Source: DATFVA01 sp963711455
GTDB lineage: Bacteria; Bacteroidota; Ignavibacteria; Ignavibacteriales; Ignavibacteriaceae
NCBI GenBank assembly: GCA_963711455.1
Contig: CAVQEH010000004.1
Span: forward strand, 620,001 to 684,000
Reading direction: 5' to 3'
Length of the DNA: 64,000 nucleotides
Position 1 is the stretch's first letter. Each line of letters opens with the position of its first letter. This document shows positions 36,312 through 44,792 of this stretch, in pieces. The translations under genes and the position numbers were made by a program. The notes under the pieces are model-generated. The model was not told the DNA's origin. It searched no databases and worked only from the letters and a program-made list of their open reading frames with translations.

Positions 36312-37430
36312 TTAATTATTTAAACGTACAGGCATCAGCAAAAGCATCAGGTCTTCATTTTCTTCTGTTTTTAAAGGTTCAATTATACAGGCTTTTGTTG
36401 GTGAATGCAGTTTGAAAATTACCTGTTCATCGTAAATATGTGTAAGAATATCATTTACATAGCCTGTATTAAATCCTATATCCATCGGGTCGCCTTTATA
36501 TTCACACTGAATGTTTTCTTTTGCATTCGACCCATGATCAATATCTTCTGCAGATATTTCAAGATTGTCTATACCGATTGAGAATTTTACCTGTTTGGAG
36601 TTGGCAGTAGAAAATAACATCATTCTTTTTACTGTGGAAAGCAGATCATCAGTTTTAATTTTAAGTAAATTTTCATTTTCCAGTGGAATAACACTGCTGT
36701 ATGCAGGGTATTTCTCGCCAATAAGCCTGGATATAAGTTCCAAGTCTCCTAAATTAAATGATATATTGGTTTTGCTGAGAAACATTTTAATATCATTATC
36801 ACCTAACAATTTAGTTAGAACGCTGATAGCTCTTTCAGGAAGAATATACTGCTCTTCATTATTTGAAGTAATAGATTTATTTACATATTTAACTAATCTA
36901 TGTCCGTCAGTGGTTACGAACCTCAAACCTTCGCCCGTAAATTCCATTAATGTACCTGTCATTGCAGGTCTCATATCTTCTTTACTCATAGCGAAAGAAG
37001 TCTGCTCTATCATTTTTCTCAAATCCTGACCATTCATTGCAACTTCTTTTTCCCTTGCTACCTCGGGTATATCAGGGAATTCATCTGATGAAGAATAACC
37101 TATATTATATAAACCGTTATCTGTCTGTATTTTTAATTTTTGAGATGGCGATGTTGTATCCGCTTCAAAATTAATCTGGGTATCCCCAAGGGAACGTATA
37201 ATATCGTAAAATAGTTTTGCCGGAATAACCATTTTAACGTCTTCTTCTGAAGGAACATTAAGAGATGAGCGTAGTGCTATTTCCATATCTGTTGCACTCA
37301 CTGTCATTAATCCATCCTTAATTTCTACAAGAAAATTTTCCAGGACAGGCATAGGAGTACGCGCTGGAACAGCAGGAATAATTTTGGATAAAAGTTTCTC
37401 TAAAACTTTACTATTAACTTTGAATTCCAT
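36312..37430 (-). CDS. dnaN: DNA polymerase III sliding clamp (beta subunit)
   Basis: The 372-residue protein has the three tandem clamp domains; recognisable stretches are MEFKVNSKVLEKLLSKIIPA, KDGLMTVSATDMEIALRSS, FVTTDGHRLVKY and the C-terminal LMPVRL, where Met-Pro-hydrophobic-Arg-Leu is conserved. It begins the replication cluster and is not next to dnaA, which lies 23 kb away. Its upstream region has repeated DnaA-box-like 9-mers. Confidence 0.97.
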   Translation of the reverse strand: MEFKVNSKVLEKLLSKIIPAVPARTPMPVLENFLVEIKDGLMTVSATDMEIALRSSLNVPSEEDVKMVIPAKLFYDIIRSLGDTQINFEADTTSPSQKLKIQTDNGLYNIGYSSSDEFPDIPEVAREKEVAMNGQDLRKMIEQTSFAMSKEDMRPAMTGTLMEFTGEGLRFVTTDGHRLVKYVNKSITSNNEEQYILPERAISVLTKLLGDNDIKMFLSKTNISFNLGDLELISRLIGEKYPAYSSVIPLENENLLKIKTDDLLSTVKRMMLFSTANSKQVKFSIGIDNLEISAEDIDHGSNAKENIQCEYKGDPMDIGFNTGYVNDILTHIYDEQVIFKLHSPTKACIIEPLKTEENEDLMLLLMPVRLNN

Positions 37431-37861
37431 TGACTCATTCTCCTTTTAAAGCATATAAAAATAGTAAATTAGGGCGCCAATCTCAATGAATAAAGAAGGT
37501 ATTAAACCGGATTTTTATATAAAAAACATCATATCTTTTATCCGAAATATAATATATATGAACGGGATAATAAAAGGATTTTACAGATAAGAATTTAATC
37601 AACAACCTTATATTAATTAATAGGTTATATATTTAAATATTAATACATATAATAAGGGTGTTAATATGTTGAAAACCCTGTAAGGGTTGATTTATAAACT
37701 ATAATTATAACATTCAGAGAAACAATTTTGTTAATAACAAATGAAATAAATTCAGTTATTAACAAACAGTTTATAACGATCTGATTATTAACATTATATC
37801 AGTGTCTTGTAAACAATTTTTCAACATATGAATCATTTTACAATTTGCTTAATAATAAAAA
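37431..37861. promoter_or_regulatory. dnaN upstream region with three identical 9-mers
   Basis: This 430-base AT-rich gap contains TTATTAACA three times: 37729-37737 (reverse), 37756-37764 and 37785-37793 (forward), within 65 bases. The 9-mer differs from the DnaA box TTATCCACA at two positions. Further near matches lie around 37660. It could be an operator for the dnaN operon or an auxiliary DnaA-binding cluster; no gene is seen. Confidence 0.5.
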
Positions 37862-37884
37862 AGAGATGCGTCTATTGCATCTCT
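37862..37884. terminator. Terminator of the 37.9 kb lipoprotein gene
   Basis: An 8-bp stem AGAGATGC / GCATCTCT with a 7-base loop is flanked by A-rich and T-rich runs on both sides, so it should work in both directions. It lies about 24 bases past the lipoprotein stop. Confidence 0.85.
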
Positions 37885-37907
37885 TTTTTTTTGATTTTTA
37901 TATTTTT

Positions 37908-38528
37908 TTATTGTGTGGTAAAGTTTATTAACTCCCATATTTCTTTAATATTATCAAAGCCCAGAATTCTCCTGTACATTTTTACAATTCCCACATTATT
38001 TACAAACCATGTTTCAGAATATCCATAAACATTAAAGCTTCCCCACCTTCGTTCAAGTTTGTATGCATCGGGGTACGAACCAAATGGTATAGTTACAGCT
38101 TCTTTATCTTTAACAATAGTTGAATCGGATTGAAGATCGGTGTTGTACCAGTACTTATTTACTGAAAGTGGAAATACAAATTCATGATCAGTTAAATTAG
38201 CATAGCTGTCCTGATAAAAATAAACCGTATCATTACTAACATTTACAAACATCGAATCATTATATATGTGTGATCTGTAAAGCCAGATTTTAAGGGTTTT
38301 ATTATGACCCGTTGTTGTTCCAACTATATCAACAGTTAATGTGTCATAAGAATTACTTAAGCTGTCATAAACGGTATAAACCCATTTATCCCCAACATTA
38401 TTAGGAAACACATCCGAATTAACAGGCAGCGGGTTTTTATTTTCAGTTGAATTTTCACACGCGGCAAAAAGTAACGGTATTAATACAATTAACATTAATC
38501 TAAAAATTGATGCTTTTGTTCGTAACAT
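37908..38528 (-). CDS. Lipoprotein, function unknown
   Basis: The start is placed at the ATG at 38528, which begins a lipoprotein signal (MLRTKASIFRLMLIVLIPLLFAAC in outline, lipobox FAAC), giving 206 residues. The mature protein starts with NVGDKWVYTVYDSL, a beta-rich pattern common in Ignavibacteria/Bacteroidota surface lipoproteins, and ends IKEIWELINF. No named domain is recognised. It stands alone between the dnaN leader and a transporter gene. Confidence 0.72.
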   Translation of the reverse strand: MLRTKASIFRLMLIVLIPLLFAACENSTENKNPLPVNSDVFPNNVGDKWVYTVYDSLSNSYDTLTVDIVGTTTGHNKTLKIWLYRSHIYNDSMFVNVSNDTVYFYQDSYANLTDHEFVFPLSVNKYWYNTDLQSDSTIVKDKEAVTIPFGSYPDAYKLERRWGSFNVYGYSETWFVNNVGIVKMYRRILGFDNIKEIWELINFTTQ

Positions 38529-38642
38529 AAAATTTTCTTTCTTTTTATTAGTGACACTATAGGATAAAAAAATAAGCGGCAACAGTATTGGAAGAAGGGC
38601 ACAATAAAAGTGATATTTAAATTAAATCACATGTGAGTAAAT

Positions 38643-39515
38643 TCAATTCCTGTTTACTATTATCACACCGATAATTATAATTATTCCGCTTATAATCATA
38701 AGCAGTGTAATATTTTCATGTAAGAAAATCCACGCAGAAAATACTGTTACAAAAGGTTCAAAATAAAGAAAAGCACCTACTTTTGAAGCATCCATATCTT
38801 TGAGTGACTGAGCCCACAGCACATAAGAAATACCCGAACAAAAAATTCCTAAAAACAAAATAGATATCCATCCAATTGAAGAAAGATGCTCCAGCCTGAA
38901 TAAAGTTTCTTTATTGGCAGTAACGGGAAGAATCAATATTACCATCATTATAAAAAGATAAAGAATTGTCATAAGCGGTGGATAAGTTAAGGTAATTTTT
39001 TTATTTACCATGGAATAAACTCCCCATGTAAAGGAACTGGCAAGTACAAGGAAATCACCTTTATTTGAAATAAAACCTATCGAGGTAAAATTGCCTTTGC
39101 TTATGAGCAGAAACAATCCTGTAAAAGCAATGATAATTCCTGCAAGTTGTTTTAAGTTTATTTTTTCTTTAAATAAAATCATCCCCATTATTGCAATAAA
39201 TATAGGCGCTGTTCCGATTATCCATCCGGTATTGGCAGCAGAAGTATATTGAAGTCCGGTTACCTGTATCCAGAGATGAAAGACAGCTATTGCGGCAAGA
39301 AGCAAAATAAAACCGTGCTGCCTGAGCTTTATTGAAAAATCTTTTTTAGTATAAAGGGCAAGAAATGTTAGAAAAGAAATTCCAAGCAGAAGCCTGAATA
39401 TGATAATCATAATCGGAGTTAATTCATTTAAAGCAGTTTTGGTAGCTATAAATGAAAGTCCCCAGAATATTGTAGCCATCAATGGTTTTAAATATGCGGA
39501 AAGGCTATACTTCAT
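38643..39515 (-). CDS. EamA/DMT-family transporter
   Basis: The 290-residue protein has ten hydrophobic helices in two EamA repeats (about 5-135 and 150-288). Family landmarks are ATIFWGLSFIATKTAL in helix 1, SAANTGWIIGTAPIFIAIMG, and in the second half SSFTWGVYSMVNKKI and YVLWAQSLKDMDASKVGAFLY. DMT exporters move amino acids or metabolites outward; the substrate is unknown. It follows the kinase-like gene by 15 bp. Confidence 0.9.
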   Translation of the reverse strand: MKYSLSAYLKPLMATIFWGLSFIATKTALNELTPIMIIIFRLLLGISFLTFLALYTKKDFSIKLRQHGFILLLAAIAVFHLWIQVTGLQYTSAANTGWIIGTAPIFIAIMGMILFKEKINLKQLAGIIIAFTGLFLLISKGNFTSIGFISNKGDFLVLASSFTWGVYSMVNKKITLTYPPLMTILYLFIMMVILILPVTANKETLFRLEHLSSIGWISILFLGIFCSGISYVLWAQSLKDMDASKVGAFLYFEPFVTVFSAWIFLHENITLLMIISGIIIIIGVIIVNRN

Positions 39516-39530
39516 ACTTTAAGCTGAATA

Positions 39531-40160
39531 TTACTTTGCATAAAGACCGCCGGTTTGTTCCAACCAGTCGGCTATTTTATTAGCAGCTAAATTTACATCA
39601 TTATCCGAAACGTCTATTTCAATTGAAGGTAATATTGATTTGCCGATTAAATTTCTGAATAATTCCTGCTCTTCAATAAAGATATCAATATTGTCGTATT
39701 GTTTCGGATTGCCGGAAACTTTTAATCTTTCTTCTCTTGCTTTAAAAAAGGATTGAGGAGAGCGAGTACAGAAAACAAGATGAAATCCAAGGTTTTTAAG
39801 TCCTTCTTCCATCCAGTTGAAATCATATTCTTTTTGATGTGCTTTAAACTGATATGCTTTAGTTGAAATATGAAACCTGTCGATTATCCATGAATAATAT
39901 TTCTGAAGCTCAAATAACTTTAACCAGGTTCTGTAAGTCTCCATTGCCTTTGCTTCTTCCTGGGGTTCAAAATTGATAAGTCCTCGTCCCCATGGAAAAT
40001 TTGTAAACGAACACCACTCGGCAGAAATTAAAGGCGAGTGATACCTGTATTTTCTTGGTCCAACAATATGCGGGTGTTCATTTAAAGCAAAAGCTATTTC
40101 TGTTTTTAAGGTAAGTCGTGTTCCCTCAAGAATAATTTTAGGACAAAGTTTACTTCCCAT
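39531..40160 (-). CDS. Kinase-like protein with degenerate P-loop, paired with dCMP deaminase
   Basis: The 209-residue protein begins PKIILEGTRLTLKTEIAFAL, which aligns with a nucleoside/nucleotide kinase P-loop except that the Gly before Lys is Leu (GTRLTLKT against GxxxxGKT). A SWIIDRFHIST segment near residue 90 resembles the DR motif of thymidylate or deoxynucleoside kinases, and CTRSPQSFFKAREERL near 130 resembles their lid. It lies 2 bases after the dCMP deaminase gene. A role in deoxynucleotide phosphorylation is an inference from context. Confidence 0.6.
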   Translation of the reverse strand: MGSKLCPKIILEGTRLTLKTEIAFALNEHPHIVGPRKYRYHSPLISAEWCSFTNFPWGRGLINFEPQEEAKAMETYRTWLKLFELQKYYSWIIDRFHISTKAYQFKAHQKEYDFNWMEEGLKNLGFHLVFCTRSPQSFFKAREERLKVSGNPKQYDNIDIFIEEQELFRNLIGKSILPSIEIDVSDNDVNLAANKIADWLEQTGGLYAK

Positions 40161-40162
40161 AA

Positions 40163-40660
40163 TTATTTCGATTTTTCGGTTTTACGGGCTGATGAATAAC
40201 CCTTCAGATCATAGTGAATTTTCGTTTCGGGCATGTCTACTTTCGCTATCTCAACTCCACTTTTTGTGTAAAACTCCGTGGCTAAAGTATCGTGATAATC
40301 TGAAAACACTACTACTCTTTTTATTCCTGCAGCAATTAATGCTTTTGCGCAGGTTGTGCACGACATATTGGTTATATAAGCAGTTGATCCATTTATATTC
40401 ACACCATGAATAGCAGCCTGGACCAATGCATTTATTTCCGCATGATTTGTACGTACACAATGATTATCCACAACAAGGCATCCTTCATCCTCACAGTGAG
40501 GCTGTCCCGGCAAAGAGCCGTTGTATCCTGTTGCAAGAACAAACCTATCCTTCACAAAAATACAGCCGCAGTGCATCCTGGGACAGGTAGCTCTTTCGGA
40601 TGCAAGCATTGCAAGCTTAAGGAAATATTTATCCCACGATGGTCGTTTATTATTTTTCAT
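40163..40660 (-). CDS. comEB: Deoxycytidylate (dCMP) deaminase
   Basis: The 165-residue enzyme converts dCMP to dUMP for thymidylate synthesis. It has the cytidine deaminase zinc site HAE (RTNHAEINAL, with Glu as the proton shuttle) and SCTTCAK. A second Cys/His set near the N-terminus (CPRMHCGC, CEDEGC) is typical of the dCMP deaminase/ComE family. It forms a tight pair with the kinase-like gene. Confidence 0.92.
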   Translation of the reverse strand: MKNNKRPSWDKYFLKLAMLASERATCPRMHCGCIFVKDRFVLATGYNGSLPGQPHCEDEGCLVVDNHCVRTNHAEINALVQAAIHGVNINGSTAYITNMSCTTCAKALIAAGIKRVVVFSDYHDTLATEFYTKSGVEIAKVDMPETKIHYDLKGYSSARKTEKSK

Positions 40661-40788
40661 TATTCCATAAATTTATTTTAAAGTATCTAAAAATAAGAAT
40701 TATATGTTGTGAAAAACTGAATGGAAGTGAAATTTATTTTATTTTTGACGAAGAATTGTGATTTTATATTAAGAGAATTTCATTTGCA

Positions 40789-40823
40789 CCGACTCCTGCC
40801 TGCCGCAGGTAGGTTCAAGTCGG
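40789..40823. repeat. Nested GC-rich palindrome
   Basis: An outer arm CCGACT pairs with AGTCGG, enclosing an inner imperfect palindrome CCTGCCTGC / GCAGGTAGG. It contains the same 12-mer TCCTGCCTGCCG found at 26785-26796. It is in the 40661-40890 intergenic space, otherwise AT-rich and gene-free, upstream of the oxidoreductase. Confidence 0.65.
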
Positions 40824-40890
40824 GGAACATATATTTAAGTTTGGAGAGTTGGCTTTAGCCACCTATAAAATTTCTGAAATGGGAATAAAA

Positions 40891-41883
40891 ATGATCACTG
40901 CAAATTTTAAAGCACTTTTAGTAAAAGAAGAAAACGGGAAATTCATTCGTAAAATTACTGAACGAAATATTAATGATTTACCGGAAGGTGATGTTTTAAT
41001 AAACGTAAAATATTCTTCTTTAAATTATAAGGATGCTCTCTCCGCCACAGGCAACAAGGGAGTAACAAGGAGGTACCCACACACACCGGGAATTGATGCC
41101 GCTGGAATTGTCGTCGCATCAAATAAAGATAAATTTAATGAAGGAGATGAAGTACTTGTTACCGGATATGATTTGGGAATGAATACTTCCGGTGGATTTG
41201 CAGAGTTCATTCGTGTTCCTGCCGATTGGGTTGTTAAAATTCCTGATAATCTTTCTGTTAAAGAGAGTATGATTTTAGGTACCGCAGGATTAACTGCCGC
41301 ACTTGCACTCGACAGAATGGAACAGATTGGATTTGATAAAGACGGTGAAGTACTTGTAACAGGCGCTTCCGGCGGAGTCGGTTCTATGGCGGTTGCAATA
41401 TTTGCAAAACAAGGTTATAAAGTAATTGCCGGCACAGGAAAAACAGAACAGAAAAAATACTTAAAAGAAATTGGTGCGGTTTCAATAATATCCCGCGAAG
41501 AGATGAATGATAAAAGCAATAAAGCTCTTTTAGCAGGAAGATGGAGCGGCGTGGTTGATACTGTTGGAGGAAACATACTTTCTACTGCAATTGCATCTAC
41601 AAAACAATGGGGAGTCGTAGCAGCCTGCGGAAATGCTGCTTCAGTTGAGCTTCATACAACTGTCTTTCCTTTTATACTAAGAGGAGTAAGTCTGCTCGGC
41701 ATTAACTCTGAAAAAACTCCTATGCAACTGAGAGAAAAATTGTGGGATAAACTAGCAAACGAGTGGAAACATGGTAAACTGGAAATAATGTATGAAGAAC
41801 GCTCACTTGAAGAAACAAACAAAAAGATTGATGAGATACTAAAAGGTAAAGTGAAGGGAAGGGTGCTGGTAAAAGTGAGTTGA
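40891..41883 (+). CDS. YhdH/YhfP-family NADPH-dependent oxidoreductase
   Basis: This medium-chain dehydrogenase/reductase has about 330 residues from the ATG at 40891; an ATG at 40879 and a TTG at 40849 are alternatives, but family members start at this position (FKALLVKEE). Motifs include YSSLNYKDALSATG, TPGIDAAGIV, the Rossmann VTGASGGVGSMAVAIF and SLLGINSEKTPMQLREKLW. E. coli YhdH (AcuI) reduces acryloyl-CoA, so a similar enoyl-CoA reduction is possible. Confidence 0.9.
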   Translation: MITANFKALLVKEENGKFIRKITERNINDLPEGDVLINVKYSSLNYKDALSATGNKGVTRRYPHTPGIDAAGIVVASNKDKFNEGDEVLVTGYDLGMNTSGGFAEFIRVPADWVVKIPDNLSVKESMILGTAGLTAALALDRMEQIGFDKDGEVLVTGASGGVGSMAVAIFAKQGYKVIAGTGKTEQKKYLKEIGAVSIISREEMNDKSNKALLAGRWSGVVDTVGGNILSTAIASTKQWGVVAACGNAASVELHTTVFPFILRGVSLLGINSEKTPMQLREKLWDKLANEWKHGKLEIMYEERSLEETNKKIDEILKGKVKGRVLVKVS

Positions 41884-41918
41884 ACAAAGAATAACAAGCA
41901 ACTTTCTTAGTGTATTTT

Positions 41919-42105
41919 AAATATTCTTCTCCACAATTCTCTTCACAACTTCCACCCACATATCACTATCGTTAAAGCTTTTCTACAAGCTGCACTTTTT
42001 CTCCTCCGTGCTCTTTGAACAACTGATGATATTTGTTGCCGAATTCAATTACGGTCTCAAGGTAGTCGGTTATAAAAGCAGTGTTTTTATCTAATCTAAA
42101 TAAGC
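41919..42105 (-). pseudogene. Decayed duplicate of the hemH 3' end
   Basis: The minus strand reads RLDKN, then AFITDYLETVIEFGNKYHQL and FKEHGGEKVQLVEKL, and after a one-base shift FNDSDMWVEVVKRIVEKNI and a stop near 41919. These match the C-terminal region of the hemH gene next door, with an internal deletion joining RLDKN to the later helix. A 24-base stretch is identical in both copies (41952-41975 and 42399-42422). The sequence between the copies, 42110-42366, has no gene. Confidence 0.82.
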
Positions 42106-42427
42106 CCACCTGCTAACTTCTTTTAAGGTTAGGGGTCTTTCACTATAAAATAAAGAATTTTGCATACTTTAATTTACAAGATTTTTAACTCTATCAAATC
42201 ATTTATTTTAGCCCAGTAACTTATACATCTAAATTAAGTCCCTTAGAGATTACATATCAAACGTCTATCTAATGGCCTTTAAAGGGCCTATAAACAGCCT
42301 ATGTTTTCCAACTGGTTCCTTACTGCTTATTTGCTAATTTCTATTAAATATAAAAAGAGACGTAAATTAACCGTTTTTTATAAGGTTCTTCACCGCTCCC
42401 ACCCACATATCACTATCGTTAAGGCTT

Positions 42428-43378
42428 TCAACAAGCTGTACTTTTTCTCCTCCGTGTTCTTTTAAATAACTGCTGGTACTCATCCCTGATTTCAATTACT
42501 GTTTCAAGGCAGTCGGCAACAAAAGCGGGGCTGAATACAAGCAGCTTTTTTGCTCCTTTATTTGCAAGGTCAATTATCGTTTTATCTGTAAAAGGAGTGA
42601 GCCAGTTTTTATCTAATCTTGATTGGAAACAAACCGTATATTTTTCTTTTGGGATGTTTAATTTTTCTGCAAGCGTTCTTGTTGTTGCATAACTCTGAGC
42701 CTTGTAGCAATACTTATTTTCTTCTGTAATTTCATTTTCACAGTTATGCTCAGAACATGGTTTACCATCAAAATGAACTTTATCTACCTGTCTTACCGGT
42801 AATCCATGATAGCTGAATAAAACGTGATCATATTCATTTATGTTATACCGCTTTCCTCTTTCTACAAAAGAATTCAAATAACCCTCATCGTTCCAGAATT
42901 GAGTAATCATTTTTACTTCCGGAATTACCCACCACTTTTTAATAATTTTCATTGCTTTATCGACTGCGGAACCGGAAGTAGCAGAAGCGTATTGTGGGAA
43001 AAGAGGAAATATTAATATCCTGTCATAATTTTCCCTTCTCATTTTTTCAAGCGCATCATCCATTGAAGGGCTCTGATAACGCATTGCAAGCTCTATTTCA
43101 TATTTATCTCCTATAATTTTTTGCAGCTTTTCTTTCAGGCGAACACTATAAAAAAGTAACGGGGAGCCATTGTCTGTCCATAGCTTTTTATAAATCTTTG
43201 TCGACTTTGGTGCACGGAAAGGAACAATAATAAGATTAACCAGAATTTTTCTTGCAAGCCAGGGAAGATCAATTACTCTTGCATCGTTTAAGAATTCACG
43301 TAAATATTTTCTCACGTCGGGTACAGAAGGACTGTCAGGTGTTCCAAGCTGAATTAATAATACTCCGGTTTTTTCCAT
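42428..43378 (-). CDS. hemH: Ferrochelatase with frameshifted C-terminus
   Basis: Ferrochelatase inserts Fe2+ into porphyrin, the last step of heme synthesis. The 316-residue frame starts GVLLIQLGTPDSPSVPDVRKYLREFL and contains the catalytic His in VLFSYHGLPVRQVDK plus a CSEHNCENE.ITEENKYCYKAQ Cys cluster. Near 42460, in TTTAAAAGAACACGG, the reading frame is lost: the open frame ends KRTRRRKSTAC, while the next frame continues EHGGEKVQLVESLNDSDMWV to a stop at 42367. The product would lack the normal last 30 or so residues unless ribosomes shift frame or the base is a sequence error. Confidence 0.9.
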   Translation of the reverse strand: MEKTGVLLIQLGTPDSPSVPDVRKYLREFLNDARVIDLPWLARKILVNLIIVPFRAPKSTKIYKKLWTDNGSPLLFYSVRLKEKLQKIIGDKYEIELAMRYQSPSMDDALEKMRRENYDRILIFPLFPQYASATSGSAVDKAMKIIKKWWVIPEVKMITQFWNDEGYLNSFVERGKRYNINEYDHVLFSYHGLPVRQVDKVHFDGKPCSEHNCENEITEENKYCYKAQSYATTRTLAEKLNIPKEKYTVCFQSRLDKNWLTPFTDKTIIDLANKGAKKLLVFSPAFVADCLETVIEIRDEYQQLFKRTRRRKSTAC

Positions 43379-43560
43379 AGTATTCTTTTTTGTTTAATGA
43401 TTTCTTAATAATATTCAATGGGTAACTGTTACAATTTAACCAATTTTATTTTTAAGTTCATTTATGGTTTGATTAGATTATTCAGATCTAAGTAACGGTT
43501 AAAACCGTAAATTAATCTGTAAAGAGTATTCTGATATTAAAATTTAATTGCGGAGAAATT

Positions 43561-44778
43561 ATGAAACACTTCTTTAAATCGCTATTAATCATTTTAATTT
43601 TATCTGTAACCTCACTGTACGGCCAGCCTAAGCCATATGTTATTCTTATCAGCTTCGATGGATTCAGGTGGGATTATGTTGACAGAGGTATTACGCCAAA
43701 CTTTGATTATATAAAAGAACACGGTGTCTCGGCAATATCACTTCGCTCCTGCTTCCCCACAAAAACATTTCCGAATCATATTTCAATTATTACGGGAATG
43801 TATCCCGCGCATCACGGAATAATTTCAAACGGGTTCTGGGATAATTTTACCAACACTCACTATTCAATGAGCGATACAAATGAAGTAAAGAATGCAAAGT
43901 GGTATAAAGGTGAAGCTTTCTGGGAAACAGCAGAACGTCAGGGAATTATAACCGCAAGCTATTTCTGGCCCGGATCTGAAGTGTCGCTTTCATACAGGCA
44001 TCCAACTTACTTTTATAAATATGATGGACGTAAACCATACCGGGAAAGAGTTGACGGCGTAATAAACTGGCTTCAGCTTAATTATAATAAACGTCCTCAT
44101 TTTATCACTTCTTATTTTGATGCTACCGATACATATGGACATAAGTACGGACCGGATTCTCCCGAAACCAATTTTGCAATCGCTCAGCTTGACAGCATAC
44201 TCGGATACTATTTTGTAAAGCTTAAAGAGATAAACCTGTTTGACAGCACTGATATAATTATTGTTTCAGACCATGGAATGACAAATGTAAGCGAGGATAA
44301 AATTATTAATGTGGAAGATCTTCTTAAAGGATATGAGTATAAGAATAATGACAGCGGACCGCTTATGATGATTGAACCGGAATCCGGGCAGCTTGATAAT
44401 ATTTATAACAGGCTGAAAGAAAATGAAAATCATTATAAGGTTTACAAAAGAAAAGAGATACCGGGTTATTTGCATTTCTCTGATAATCCTTTAATAAGCA
44501 GAATCCTGATAATTGCAGAGGAAGGATGGAGTCTGGAAACAGACAAATCAATAGAAGGAATGAAAAAGTACAGTCCTAAAGGGAATCATGGATACGATAA
44601 TTTCTTAATGGATATGCAGGGAATTTTTTATGCGATTGGTCCTGATTTTAAGAATAATTATCACGTTGGGACAATAAATAATATTGATATTTATCCTTTG
44701 CTCTGTAAAATCTTTAACATTTTCCCAAACCCTTTAATTGACGGAAGGCTGGACAGGATAGAATATTTTTTAAAGTAA
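43561..44778 (+). CDS. Secreted nucleotide pyrophosphatase/phosphodiesterase (NPP family)
   Basis: This 405-residue alkaline-phosphatase-fold enzyme has a signal peptide ending SLYGQ. Metal and nucleophile motifs are visible: LISFDGFRWDY, the Thr nucleophile in FPTKTFPNHISI, YFDATDTYGHKYGP, IVSDHGMTNV and the final His in PKGNHGYDN. NPP enzymes hydrolyse nucleotide phosphodiester or pyrophosphate bonds outside the cytoplasm. The 182-base upstream gap holds its own promoter region, and it faces metH with a 14-base gap. Confidence 0.92.
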   Translation: MKHFFKSLLIILILSVTSLYGQPKPYVILISFDGFRWDYVDRGITPNFDYIKEHGVSAISLRSCFPTKTFPNHISIITGMYPAHHGIISNGFWDNFTNTHYSMSDTNEVKNAKWYKGEAFWETAERQGIITASYFWPGSEVSLSYRHPTYFYKYDGRKPYRERVDGVINWLQLNYNKRPHFITSYFDATDTYGHKYGPDSPETNFAIAQLDSILGYYFVKLKEINLFDSTDIIIVSDHGMTNVSEDKIINVEDLLKGYEYKNNDSGPLMMIEPESGQLDNIYNRLKENENHYKVYKRKEIPGYLHFSDNPLISRILIIAEEGWSLETDKSIEGMKKYSPKGNHGYDNFLMDMQGIFYAIGPDFKNNYHVGTINNIDIYPLLCKIFNIFPNPLIDGRLDRIEYFLK

Positions 44779-44792
44779 TAATTTTATTTTAC

